Assembly (NCBI RefSeq): GCF_932276165.1
Contig: NC_064001.1
Span: 2,797,501 to 2,861,500, forward strand
From: Plutella xylostella
Taxonomy: Eukaryota > Arthropoda > Insecta > Lepidoptera > Plutellidae
Length of the DNA: 64,000 nucleotides
Reading direction: 5' to 3'
Under the pieces are notes generated by a model that was not told the DNA's origin, searched no databases, and saw nothing but the letters and a program-made list of their open reading frames with translations. Of this stretch, positions 10,201-21,573 are shown piece after piece. Within the stretch, counting starts at the first letter, position 1, and each line of letters opens with the position of its first letter. A program made the position numbers and the translations under genes.

Positions 10201-13200
10201 CTTAGTCGACTCAATCTCAATAACATGAATTGTGTTTTTCTACATTTCTTCTGCTCGTGTTTTTTTAGTTGTAGTTATTTATATTTCTTATAAACAATTA
10301 AGTACATAATGTTTGTAGTAGTTAAGTAACTTATTTTAAGTCATAATTATATTTTTACATAAGCTTATATTGTTATTAGATTAAAACGGTAGGATAGTAA
10401 TATACATAGCTAAATGAACGACCAGTGGTGCGAACTGATGTTGAAAGTTGCAGAGTTTTAATAGGGTTTAGATACAGATGAGTTGATTTTGAGGGTTGTT
10501 GAAGTAGGTATTATCATGTTTGATTTAGGTTATAAATGCTAGCCCCAGGTAAAGTTATGATTACTGGTTAATTCAGCTATTGAGGCAGTCTGGCTTTAAT
10601 TACGTGGAGATTTTTGAATGAGCTTTTTTTTCTATTTCTGTATGAGCTTTCTTTTCTATTTCTGTATGAGCGCCTGTCAACATTGCCTAAGGCTATTTTT
10701 TTTCTCTCTGAGTACTTTTCGAGTATTATTTTTATGTATTTAGTTGTTAAGCTTGTACATAGACTAGCTGTATCGAGAGGTGTTGGTTGTTTAAATCGAG
10801 ATAATAATATATTGCTTTTCTAATGAAGTGTTCGTTGTAAGTTTCTCTGCTTTTATTAATCTTGTCACTGCGCAGGTTGCTGGCCTTTATATTGTGATTC
10901 AGAGAACAAAGTTGTTTTTGTTTCTAATTTATTTGTAAATGTTAGGTTTTTACGTATTTTCTACGTATTTTGATTATACACTGATATCTTTAAATCACTA
11001 ATTTTCTTTCTAAGGACACTTGGGGGCGAAGTTCACACCCACCACTGATTCTAAAATAACATGACTCGGCCTTATTGCAGATAATGTTTATTACAAGCTA
11101 CTTGCACCCAAGTATATGTATTTATGCACAACTACAGTATTTTCTTTATACACATACAAAATGTGCTTCTCAACATGATACACTATAAGGCACTCTCTTT
11201 CTAATTAAGTACATTCTAATTTCGATCCCAAAATGTAGTACAAACTTTCGTGCTTCTATACATATAAAAAGGACATATGGTAGCTGTTAAAGATGTTAAA
11301 AATAATAGAATACTTACTAATAATGGCTTCTTGGTCGAACTTCGACCATGGCAGCAGCCTATCCCAGTCAGTTATGAGCAAACCACATAGAGTCTAGGTA
11401 GTCTAGGCCCTAGACTAGTTCTAGTGTGCAGTCTGCATACCTACATCTTTACAGTTTGCTGCACGCTATGATGTCTATGAGATCGCTTCAGCAGTCGAAA
11501 TTCGTCTTAGTAGCCATATCACCATAATAAATATTCGTAGCACATAAATTATGACATGGCCTTGGATGCACCTAGAAATTAAACAAACTGGAGTTTACAT
11601 ACATTTACATTATACAATAACATACATTAGTTGAAGTTCATTTTAGATAAGCAATTACAGATATAATATTCTGCTACATATCACAATGTTAAAACATAAA
11701 GATCCGTGCCGAAATAGTTTAATTTAATCTTGTAGGTTACGTCGAAAAGCGATGAATTGTATAATAGCCATAAGTACATAAAATTAAAAAAAACACCGAC
11801 GAGCCAATATTATTGTTAGTGTTCGAACCAAGTCGGGTTTTTATGCAATTTCGGCCGCAGGAATAATTTTATAACAATGTGATATGTACCCGACACAGTA
11901 CCTAATCATTTAATATATCGGAGCACTGCGTACTTACTAGGTAATAGATTCGAAATACATAGTTAACAATAACCAAGATTATAATAGTTAAATTAAAGTT
12001 TCATTCATGTTTGTGTGTTATAAGTAGTTAAAAAGTTCACATCAGTTATTCATTTATTATCAAAATTTTGGGATCAAAAAGTAACAGGCTATTTTTTTAA
12101 CCGTTTGGTAAAATTGGCAAATCATAATTATATTATTTTGATGATTTTTTTGCTAAAGAGAACTTGATGCAATTTTACTTTTATGTAAGATGCTGCCATT
12201 TGTTGTAACTCATGTTTTATTAATAAATTATTAAATCTGGAGATATTTCTTTAATTTATTTCCCGAATTAGGTTAGGTAAGTGTATAAATATACCTTTTC
12301 ATTTCGATGAGTCAATAATTTAAACCGGAATACCGATATTGTCAACAGTGGATTAAAGTATGTCAAATCAATTTGAATACCTAGTGCAAAATAATACCTA
12401 TTCATATGCAATAAAAACAAACAAATCAACGACCTTATACATAAGCTAGCCATATATCACACAATAACAAGTATGTCTCAATGAACCAAGTCTGTGTGGC
12501 CTACAACAGCTGAGCCAGCCTTTTCTCTCTAGTAAACAAGCGTAATAACATCATGCCCTACGCTAGACGTCAATCACTGTATCAAGTCCAAGGGATTCAA
12601 ACGACCCGAGCGGTGGCCGTATTATGACGACTTACAAGCTATTTCCCTTTGACATTTCCTTTAGCCATTAAGCTTGATTTGGTATGAGCATTTACGGGTA
12701 GGATTTAGGTTCCCACGTATGGTCCTAGTGGGACCACGCCGCGTGTATTAGGTACTTGTTGTACTTAATACTTAAGGTACCGGTGCGTCATCGTCATCCG
12801 GTGGTAAACAAACAAAAACGCTACCATTCGCGCTGGGTTGCATATTACAACTTAATTAGAAGCTCGATCATACGATGCCTTGAAATATTTCGTCGAACCG
12901 GCTACTACTGGCTTGCGTCCACGTGTTTTTACTGCGATTTATTAAATAAGTTAAGTCCAAATGGTTTGCAGTGGCGATGGCGATATACAATACATCATCT
13001 TAAAATAGAGACAAAAGAATAAGTAAATTGGTATTTGGACTTCAATCCTGAAGTCCAAATACTTAATCCATCATCAGAAACATACGCTTACTCCTACTAG
13101 ATAGAGGCTTCACCTAAAGAGCACCACATCACATCCCTTCAGTTAAGTATCTTAATCTTAAGTAACTCCCTACTGAGATGAGAATGTTATGTACCTCTTC

Positions 13201-16200
13201 CTTTCATTGCGATTGGATCAATTTACCTACAATGTTGGTCCTGTTGAACAAATAATGATCAGAGTATCCAAACCACCTCTTTTGACTTTTGTGTACTTAT
13301 CTCAAGTGCCTTCTCTACGGAGGGCCGTCACTGTGCCAGTGTTGTCCAACTCGTCTGCCATTGGCCGGCCGCTTCCGTTGCGCTAATAACAAATACAATG
13401 CAATGAAGATTCATGAAATCAGATATTTCCTCGGGACTCGTTTTACTTAATTGTCATGACTAAGTTGTGAACTAAGACTGCATAGATGTAATCGACTGTA
13501 GGTACGTACCTATAAAAGTAAGTAGCATGTGCCTAGGTATAGAAGGTACCTACTTACCTATAAGTTCTTTTCCACTGAAGGTCCCGGGTTGAAATCTCAG
13601 CTCGTGCCACAGCCAATTTCTATTAAGTAGGTAGTTATAGCGTGCCGTCAGAAAGTAAATATTAACATGGGACGGGACTTAGTTCCTTACTAGACTAGAC
13701 ACAAACCTCGTCAAAAAACCAGTAGCCATCATCCTTAAATAACGCATGAACGTAACTAACTATGATCGACCTTAAAATAACAATAGGAAGCATTAGAGCC
13801 CGCTGGCCGGGCCTCGGTCCTCGCCAATCAAAGGGGCCTCCGCGTCCGCCCGGACACTCCTCACTCATCACGTCATCATCAGTTCACTTTCGATATTTCA
13901 ACCTGCGGGCCGACGGAAGCTGAAAGTGCGACCTTTACGACGGCTCTACCGGGCTCGAAACAACTACTTATCCCATAAATGGCGCAATTTTCCCACACTA
14001 GGATATTAGCATGCCTATTATAATGTAGGTTGGCATCTACACTTTCAGTCCCCAGATCTCAAGTAGGACTGTCTAGATTTATGACTAACTCGTTGAGCGA
14101 GGCTTAATAAATCGGCAGGGGACGATTGCTGGCTGATGATGATGTTGAAAAGCGAGTTTAAAACTACCGATGTTACCATATCTTTAAAATAAATCATCTG
14201 CTGAACGCTGGACTTAACTAACGTACCTATTACCTATGTCTCTGAAGGAAAGTAACAACATTCTGTCCATGGCGTCATCAAGTCATCATCCAGTCACCTG
14301 TCCTGTATAAGCTCGACTTCAGCAGTGGCACCGGTAGTAGCACGCAGTCTATGATTGGATACTCAACATGGTTTCCATTCTAGAACATACGGGGCGGCGC
14401 CTTAATTTTATCTACAGCCGAAAACCGCTCGCTGGTAGGACTCAGCTCACCTTATGTGTGCTACGTATGGTCTAATTGTATAAAACTTATTTTAGATAGG
14501 TAGGTAGGTACGTAGATACATAAGTTATAGAAGAATAGATTTAGGACTACCTACGTGCTAAAAAGTACTTAAATGTGCTAGGCCACACGTCGCCAGTCCT
14601 ATGAATACCTATGTACTAGTACTAGGTACCTATGTAACTACCTAGGCCACTGGCCAGCCCGCATGGATCGAGCCTCAGTTCCCCAATGGATAGCACTGAG
14701 CGACGTTGTTTTGCCCAGACACCGCCGACACACCTTCGACCGACCGGAGTAAACATATAGAGCGCCAGTGACCGTCACAGTGTTTGCAAGTGACCAGTGG
14801 GACGCCCTTCCCGTCAAGGCATGAAAATTCAGAGCCACGTCTCAGCACCTACAGCCTGCACGCCACAATACAGCCTCCCTCTAATCCCTGACTGATAATT
14901 ATGAACACGTAAGTGAGCCCGCAGTATTAAGTACTTAACGTGTTTTTAATTTGCTTTGATTTGAGTGTGTTTGAATTCTCTACGTCATGTGTTTAGCAAA
15001 ATATTATTGTATCTTAATGTTGAGTTAGGTATGTTAAGACTAGATAGCCAAATTGGAGTGATAATTATGAATATTTTTCATGCAAATACCTATCTTATAC
15101 TTACTTTGATATTTAGAATTCATTTATGAACGTTTTAAGTTAATATATTAATGTACGTAATAAGTACTTACTTGGAAAATTACAAACTCAATACAGACAA
15201 TATTTATACTATTGGTATAATTATGACTACGATGCGTCCAATATGATTTTCCCATAACTTATTAGTTACTTATAAGGTATTCTCGTAAGTACTTATAAAA
15301 ATAAAGTCTCACCTATTCACCCAATTGTTCCCGCGTTCTGACTGACCATCGTCGTGGGAAAATTGGCAGGCTGTTTTAAAGGCTTTTTTTGGTTGTGTGA
15401 CGTTATTACATATTACCACGAAATTACTCGACAGAGCAACTGATTTTTTCGCATTGGCCAACTGCTCAACGCCATAACTATACTCCATAACCATAACTAT
15501 CCACTTATATTTCGCCAAATAGTGACCATATGGCAATAAATTTTGGCACACGTCTGGAAAGGCTCGTGGTTTACAGTAATTGTAATTACTTAAGTACTTA
15601 CCTATAAGTAAATATAAAATTTCGCGCGACCTGCTCGAAAGTCCTATAAAAGCTGAATATGGTCATATGTATACCTGAACTGAAAAGCTCAACACATCTT
15701 ATGAATGATTGAAACTTTCTTCAGTTTACTTAACTAATTTTGATCGGTAAACCTTTTTCGACATGTGATGCTCGCGGTAGTCGCGTGGGTCCCTAAACTA
15801 AAAACAGCTGTTTACGAAATAAGTAGGTACATATAGCATTAGTTACTTACCACAAGTCAGCGGAAAGCTACCAGGAGTCTTCTAAGTATGTGCGTGTCTC
15901 TAATACCCGATGATACATCTAATAAACACATCGGCATTACTGTCCATCCTTCTTACCCTCACAATTACCCTCAATTCCTAGCTCTGTTTACAACACCACG
16001 ATATCGCGTGAGCTGAATAAGCTGATACAATTTGTCCATCCTTGCCGCCGAATCCAGCCGGAACTCCTGGGCTGTCGTTATTGATAAATTGCCTGTTACA
16101 ATTGTGCTTACTCCGAGCGTCGGCTGCAACCTATTTATGTAGATGGGTCCCGTAAGCAAGCATTGTCCTCGGCGGTGAAGGAAGCGCTCGGATTGTCTGT

Positions 16201-17060
16201 GCCTTCACGATGTGTGTGATAGATGATAGAGATGTTTGTTTCTGAATTTCGTTCTGTCGATGTCGTAACAATTGAGTTGCTGTGTCAGCGCATTTCCAAA
16301 TGTTGTTCAATGTTCACTATCAAATGTAACTTACCCGCGGGCATCATCTATTTGTTTGGATTCGCACTGACTCAAAAGAGCCTGAAAAGTCTTCTGAATG
16401 ACTCACAACAGTCACACAGTCTAGCAGTCCTAGTGACTGACCGAGTCCGCCGCGGTGTAGTTAGAGCCATTTATCACCAGCTCGTATGGTCCTGGTAGAC
16501 GTTTGTTGTGTAGCGAGGTGATCGGTGGCTCTGACGGTCATTCAAGTGACTGACACAAAATTACATCTATCTAGAGGCCCCAATCCCAAGACGAAAGGAG
16601 CCGATTCAAGAGGTCATTACGGACAACTTTTGCTCTACCAATGTTGCAAGAGCCTGTATAATAGCTGTGTCAAATATGAGTCGCACAATTTACCTAGAAT
16701 CTACATAATCTGTCTTTTTCTGGTCACCACCGCCGAGTGTTTTTCCACTCCCGACTCCGTCTCGGTGTAGGCACTAGCCGGTACTTTACTAGTTAAAAAA
16801 CAAATCACAATCCGTCCCGGCCGCAACAATGGAGATCTGCAATGATGCAATGTCTATCTCTATTCACAAGTTAAATTCGAATAAAAATCAGGTATCAACG
16901 TCATTCGGATGTTTAATGGCTGCTCTGCCAATTGGAGTGGAAACTTGGGAAGGATGTGAATCAACACAATGCGTAGAGGGTCGTGGGCTGAGGGCATTTA
17001 CGTCTCTGTGCAATAAATAATGTAGGTGCCTGGAAATGCCTAGGCTAGATATTGTTAGTT
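10201..17060. other. Intergenic or intronic sequence, no gene recognised
   Basis: I see no conserved coding exon here. It is AT-rich lepidopteran-style sequence with many GGTACCTA/TAGGTAGG motifs. Short GC-richer islands lie at about 13790-13960 and 14640-14910. The second ends at a consensus donor (CAC|GTAAGT at 14908/14909) downstream of a TATA-like ACATATAG at about 14753, so it may be an untranslated first exon. Support is weak and no partner exon can be named. Confidence 0.3.
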
Positions 17061-17305
17061 CGTTGATCCTTATCCTTACTAATATTATAAATGTGAAAGT
17101 AACTGTGTCTGTCTGTCTGTCTGTCTATCTGTCTGTCTGTCTGTCTGTTACTCTTTCACGCCAAAACTACTGAACGGATTTGAATGAAATTTGGTATACA
17201 TACAGTCTAGACCCTGGGAAAGAACATAGGCTACTTTTTATCCCGGAATTCCCACGGGAAAACTTTTTAAGGCGAAGCGAAGCGCGCGGGAACAGCTAGT
17301 TTCTT
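17060..17305 (+). mobile_element. Helitron-like non-autonomous element (Lep1-type) with CTGT microsatellite
   Basis: It starts in TTACTAATATTATAAATGTG, carries a TGTC/CTGT microsatellite (about 17105-17148), then TTTCACGCCAAAACTACTGA and ...GAATGAAATTTGGTATA. It ends in a GC-rich hairpin-like stretch followed by ACAGCTAGT. This series of motifs recurs throughout lepidopteran genomes and matches the Helitron-like Lep1 group as I know it. The 3' CTAG(T) ending is consistent. It has no coding sequence. Confidence 0.65.
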
Positions 17306-18146
17306 ATATTTCTGTGGCCAGTCATATAATGATGAAATGATTAATAGTAATATTTATTTCCGACATTATGAGTGAACCTGAGTACTTATAGCCACTTAAA
17401 TTACCTGCATCTTAGAAATAAAGCCATGCGTTAGAATAGAAGATACCAACTATACTTACAAAAAGGCTAATGAAAAAAATCCTAAGTAAGTACGTACCTA
17501 ACCTACCTAGTACCTACTACCGACAGCTTCTGAGAACAATGTTATCTATCTAAGTCTAGGTATTAAACACATAATTTATGGTACCTACGTATACAATAGA
17601 TCAAATTATAACTGCTGGTTGGAACTTCTTAATTAAGTAGGTAAGTTAAAGAAAACAAACAGTTGAAGATAATTAGCAAAAACTAATAAAATGTTCTATA
17701 GATACGAGTGTAGCCGGAATAAAATTCAGTTATCTTGACCGGAAATAGATTTTCATCCACTTGTAGTTTTAAGACCTTCCTTTGTGCTAAATTCTTGATA
17801 AAACGGAAGCTATAATTTGGATATTTTCCTAATTCTGCCATTTATATTCTTTTCCGTCATCAAGTTTTTTTTTGTTTGGTAACAACGTATACGTCGTAGG
17901 TATTAAATGTACCAAGGGCAAAATCCTTACTGGTCTGACCCGATCGTGAAGCTTTGAGTAGGTACTAAAGTTTGTTATAGGCAGACAACTAAATTAAACG
18001 GGTTATATCCGAAATCTCCGGGAAACGTTACAATGAGCACCGGTAGCTCTGACAGGCTCTAACTCCTTGAGCCCTCATCAAACACCGCGTATTTACCTCA
18101 GTATTGACTGACTCCCGTCACATATTTACCGCGAGATAGCTTCGCT

Positions 18147-18180
18147 TATAAAATACTGTTTTATTCGCAAGCTCAGTCCA
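18147..18180 (+). promoter_or_regulatory. TATA plus initiator core promoter
   Basis: TATAAAA at 18147-18153 lies 28 bp before the A of an arthropod initiator TCAGT (18173-18177, +1 at about 18175). This spacing is the canonical one for focused transcription. The following sequence is an ATG-free leader ending at a perfect donor, which supports a real promoter. Confidence 0.55.
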
Positions 18181-18318
18181 CACTCTCTTAGAGTGTTCTC
18201 AGAGCACTCCAGTGTTTCATCACACATCAGCTTTATCACAGCTTCGTTCATAGCCATTCTGTGGCGGAATACATCATCACACCGACTCGACAGAGAAAAG
18301 GCATAAAGCCAACGACTG
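18175..18318 (+). other. Candidate untranslated first exon
   Basis: The 144 nt from the inferred start site to the donor ACTG|GTAAGT (18318/18319) contain no ATG. It is locally less AT-rich than its surroundings. The nearest + strand gene downstream is the SV2-like transporter, whose first coding exon has an acceptor at 34034. Splicing between the two would create an intron of about 15.7 kb containing the BEL/Pao element in antisense. The link is inference. A non-coding RNA is the alternative. Confidence 0.4.
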
Positions 18319-21037
18319 GTAAGTGGAAAGCTGCATTTTTTTAAAGTGACTTGTGATGTAGAATTCGGGACCTGACCGCATGGTGCAGTGGTGGTGGATG
18401 GTGGGCAGGCAGGTACATCCTGTTCCCGTTCCCGGTTTCGATCATCTCGGCCGTCGGCCGTTACATATTATTTATGTTAAAACGGCTATTCTTCTCGGGT
18501 CCCTGTAACTAGGTAAAAGGAAAAACCAATATGCTCTCCATTCGATTATTAAGTAAGTACCTGTAAGAAATTAAAGCAGTGTTTGGTTCTAAAATACAAG
18601 AATGATTCAGTTATACCGATAATTTTCTTTTCAATAAGTATTTGTATGAAAACTTTTGTTCACGTGATATTTTGCTTTCGAAAAGCCAACCAACCACATA
18701 GTTAACTAGATAAATATAAATGTTGTCCTGTGCCGTACACCAGCATAATTTGAACATATTACGATTTCGCATGTTTTCGCAAGCATGAGTAACATGCTAA
18801 CTCGCAGATCACGGTGACTTGGGGTCATATTGTGACAAATATATTCATGTTTTCTGCACAAACAAAGCGAATTCGTCTTTAAAAACTTGCGCCGCCTTAC
18901 TGCCGTCTAACTACCAACATTATCACGATACTGTTATATTAATAAAGCCAACGCCTGCAATTTAGGACACTTGTAGGTAGAGGTACTCAATGTAATCTCA
19001 TTAAAAAAATCTTACATTTCAGTAGAAGCAATATCTGAATATGCCTTTAGTTTGATGTCCCTCAAATACAAGTAAACCACGAAGACGATCAATTTGCCAT
19101 CATGTCTTAATTATTGTTATCATATCAGATAACATTTTATCATCTTGTCGGAGATTTACCACAAACAATAGATATAATAATAACTTATAGTTACATATTC
19201 TCAATATTTACCAGCTACCGAACATGTAAACCAGTTATTGTATTTGACTATATCTATATGTGTAGATTTTAAATGATTTATTTTGGAGCAACAACATACA
19301 CATAAAGTCATTTTATTAATTATTCATAAAAATATATAAATGTACCTATAGTTACATTTAAAATTATAATTATTTAATTATTCTACATTTTAAAATCATA
19401 ATTAACATTTTACTTAGTTTAATATTTGACAATAATGTTACTAATAGGAACATAAATATTTTTGTCACCGGAAATAAAAGCGGATGTAAACTTAATATAC
19501 AAAACACAGATTTCCTCCATTTTAAACTGAGGTTTTAGATTTTATCTTACCTAAAACATTTATTTAGCATGATGTGATGTAAAGATTTGGTTATTTCATT
19601 TGATTCCAAATATACACTCACTTGCAATGAAAAGGTTCCACTGAGAAAAGCACTAAATTACTCCTAAACGGAAAAGGCTAGCTTAAATGCTGCTTCTGCA
19701 ACATTGAAGTACATTTAAAAGAGCATCAGGATATAACCAACTAAAGACGATATTATTTTGTACAAATTTTAAATTAAAAGTTTTAATAAATCGGGGTCGT
19801 TCGGTATCGGCATTTTGTGAGTGGAACTTTTTCATTGCCCGTGAGTGTAGTATACTTAGGTAGGTAGTTAGCTAGTTAGGTACGTAGTTAGAAAGATAGA
19901 AGAGAAGATAGGTAGAGTCGCTCGGTAGTAGGGAGGTATCTGCTCGAATATACCGACTAGACATTCAATTGAAAAAATTGTTCATTTTGTAGGTACCTTA
20001 CCAATACATACATAGTAGGTAGTATTTAAAAAAATAAATATAATAAGATAAATAGACAGATAGATAAAAAGCCTCCTATCGGAACCAACCCTTAATTTTC
20101 AGTATGCTCCCGTAATTCTACAACATATGTAGGTACAGGGTGTTGCAAAAGTGCTATGGTCTAAAAATACCAGCAAAGCAACTTATTAATTTATCATCTA
20201 CAATATTAAGTAAATGAAGTCCTTACCTACTTATTATAATAAGACTACATAATGCCTGCAAAGTAGTTCAAGGCAAAAGATCACGTTTACCAACATGTAA
20301 ATAGGTAAATAAATAATAACGAAATAACTCCGGAAACAGACCACGTTTTACAACTATTTAATCATAAGGTAATATATTTATTAATTTCGTCAGATATTTC
20401 GGACATTGGCCGCGAGAAAAAACAAATGCTAAAATGTAGGATGAGCATGATTTCGTCCTGCGCACGCGACGCGTGTGACGTCACATCGAGTGAAAGTGTT
20501 TAGCCAATACCTAGCTTTCTAGGAAAATACATACTTTCGGACTTTCATAAAAAAACTTAATACACATCAAATATGTGCAATCAATAAATTACCATTCCTC
20601 TCACCTCTGACTAGATAAGACCTAGACCAGACAGCCGACAGACTATGCAATCTGTGCAGTGTGCATTACCCAGTTGGCCCTAGGAGTTTACTTATAAACA
20701 ACTTTTAAAATTAGCGAATATTATTTTACTTTTCCATTGAAACTTTGTTGGTCATGTGACTTTTTAGTTTAGGGTTTTTTTTCACGAATTCCCAAAAGTG
20801 GTTCAGAATGAAGAACCGTTTCACCCCCTTTCGGCTACCTATACGATTTTTGCAACGTTCTGTAAGTTTCCTTCTTTTGCAACGGCCTGTATAAAATTGC
20901 ACTATCCTAGATTTATTAACTTTAATGTAAACTTAAATCATGTTTATATTATTATTTAAATATTTCCAATAAATAAACGGACCTTCATTTTATTGAACAG
21001 GTTTCTGAATCAGTTCATATGTTTATTTTTCATATTA
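18319..21037. other. AT-rich non-coding sequence
   Basis: No coding exon recognised. It contains fragments of a dispersed repeat family (about 20139-20165 and 20735-20900; see that entry) and GTAG/TAGG-rich simple sequence near 19855-19935. Confidence 0.4.
20735..20900. repeat. Copy of a dispersed repeat family (GGTGTTGCAAAA... / ...GTCACGTGACCAAC)
   Basis: The pieces TGTTGGTCATGTGACTTTT, AAAAGTGGTTCAGAATGA, CACCCCCTTTCGGCT and TTTTTGCAACG occur in this order here. The same pieces, often on the other strand, recur at about 6443-6530, 29134-29265 and 33168-33290, with partial matches at 7868-7915, 16608-16650 and 20139-20165. The copies are strongly diverged. I cannot name the family; it has no coding sequence. 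Confidence 0.55.
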
Positions 21038-21042
21038 ACCTC

Positions 21043-21305
21043 TGTTGGGGGTGGACTGTATTTGAAAGTCTCCTTCAGGTTTTCCAGTTGTTCTTTATTG
21101 TTCCTCTTCTGTTTCCTGAATGACAATTTGCGTACCAAAATAACCCTACTTAAGTACTCAGAATTGGTCACGCAACCGATAGCTGATAAGGTGAGATACT
21201 TAACTCTAATATTTACAACCAATGACATGTAAGTATAACAACCTACAAACTATGCTATTTAAAACTATTGTATACTATCTTATCCTAAGGTTTTCGTCGT
21301 GAACA
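21043..21305 (-). repeat. BEL/Pao 3' LTR
   Basis: 263 bp, with ends TG...CA (TGTTCACGACG at the element's 5' side and CCCCCAACA at the other, minus strand). It appears identical to the copy at 25508-25770. Confidence 0.95.
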
Positions 21306-21573
21306 TTCTCCCGCCGTCGCTATCTTGCGATTCTACTGGCAGCACGACGATCCTCTTCGTTGGTCGACGCAGCACGTGCCCGTTGCTCGTAGTGATGTCT
21401 ACGACTCGCACGATGTTGTCCTTCCCTGGGTAGACAGCTGTGATTCGTCCTCGGGGCCAGGTGTTGCGCGGGTTGTTGGAGTCGCACACGATGACCAGGT
21501 CGCCGATCTTCGGTTGGCTGCCGGTGCTGTGTGGCTCCCGCCGGTGTTGGAGTAGCGGTAGGTACGCCTGCAT
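21280..21573 (-). pseudogene. Detached C-terminal integrase-tail domain (DUF5641-like) of the BEL/Pao pol
   Basis: In a different frame from the main polyprotein, this segment encodes PKIGDLVIVCDSNNPRNTWP, then GRITAVYPGKDN and RIVVLPVE. This is the small domain that closes Pao-family integrases. Its stop codon lies inside the 3' LTR, as is common for Pao elements. It marks the far side of the deletion that removed the integrase core. Confidence 0.75.

Noticed and set aside
12756..13022. 88-codon + strand frame
   Set aside because: No splice or start context, no recognisable motif, and it lies in AT-rich sequence where frames of this size occur by chance.
17105..17148. CTGT microsatellite considered as a CRISPR-like array
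   Set aside because: It is a 4-bp simple repeat inside a Helitron-like element in a eukaryotic genome, with no spacers.
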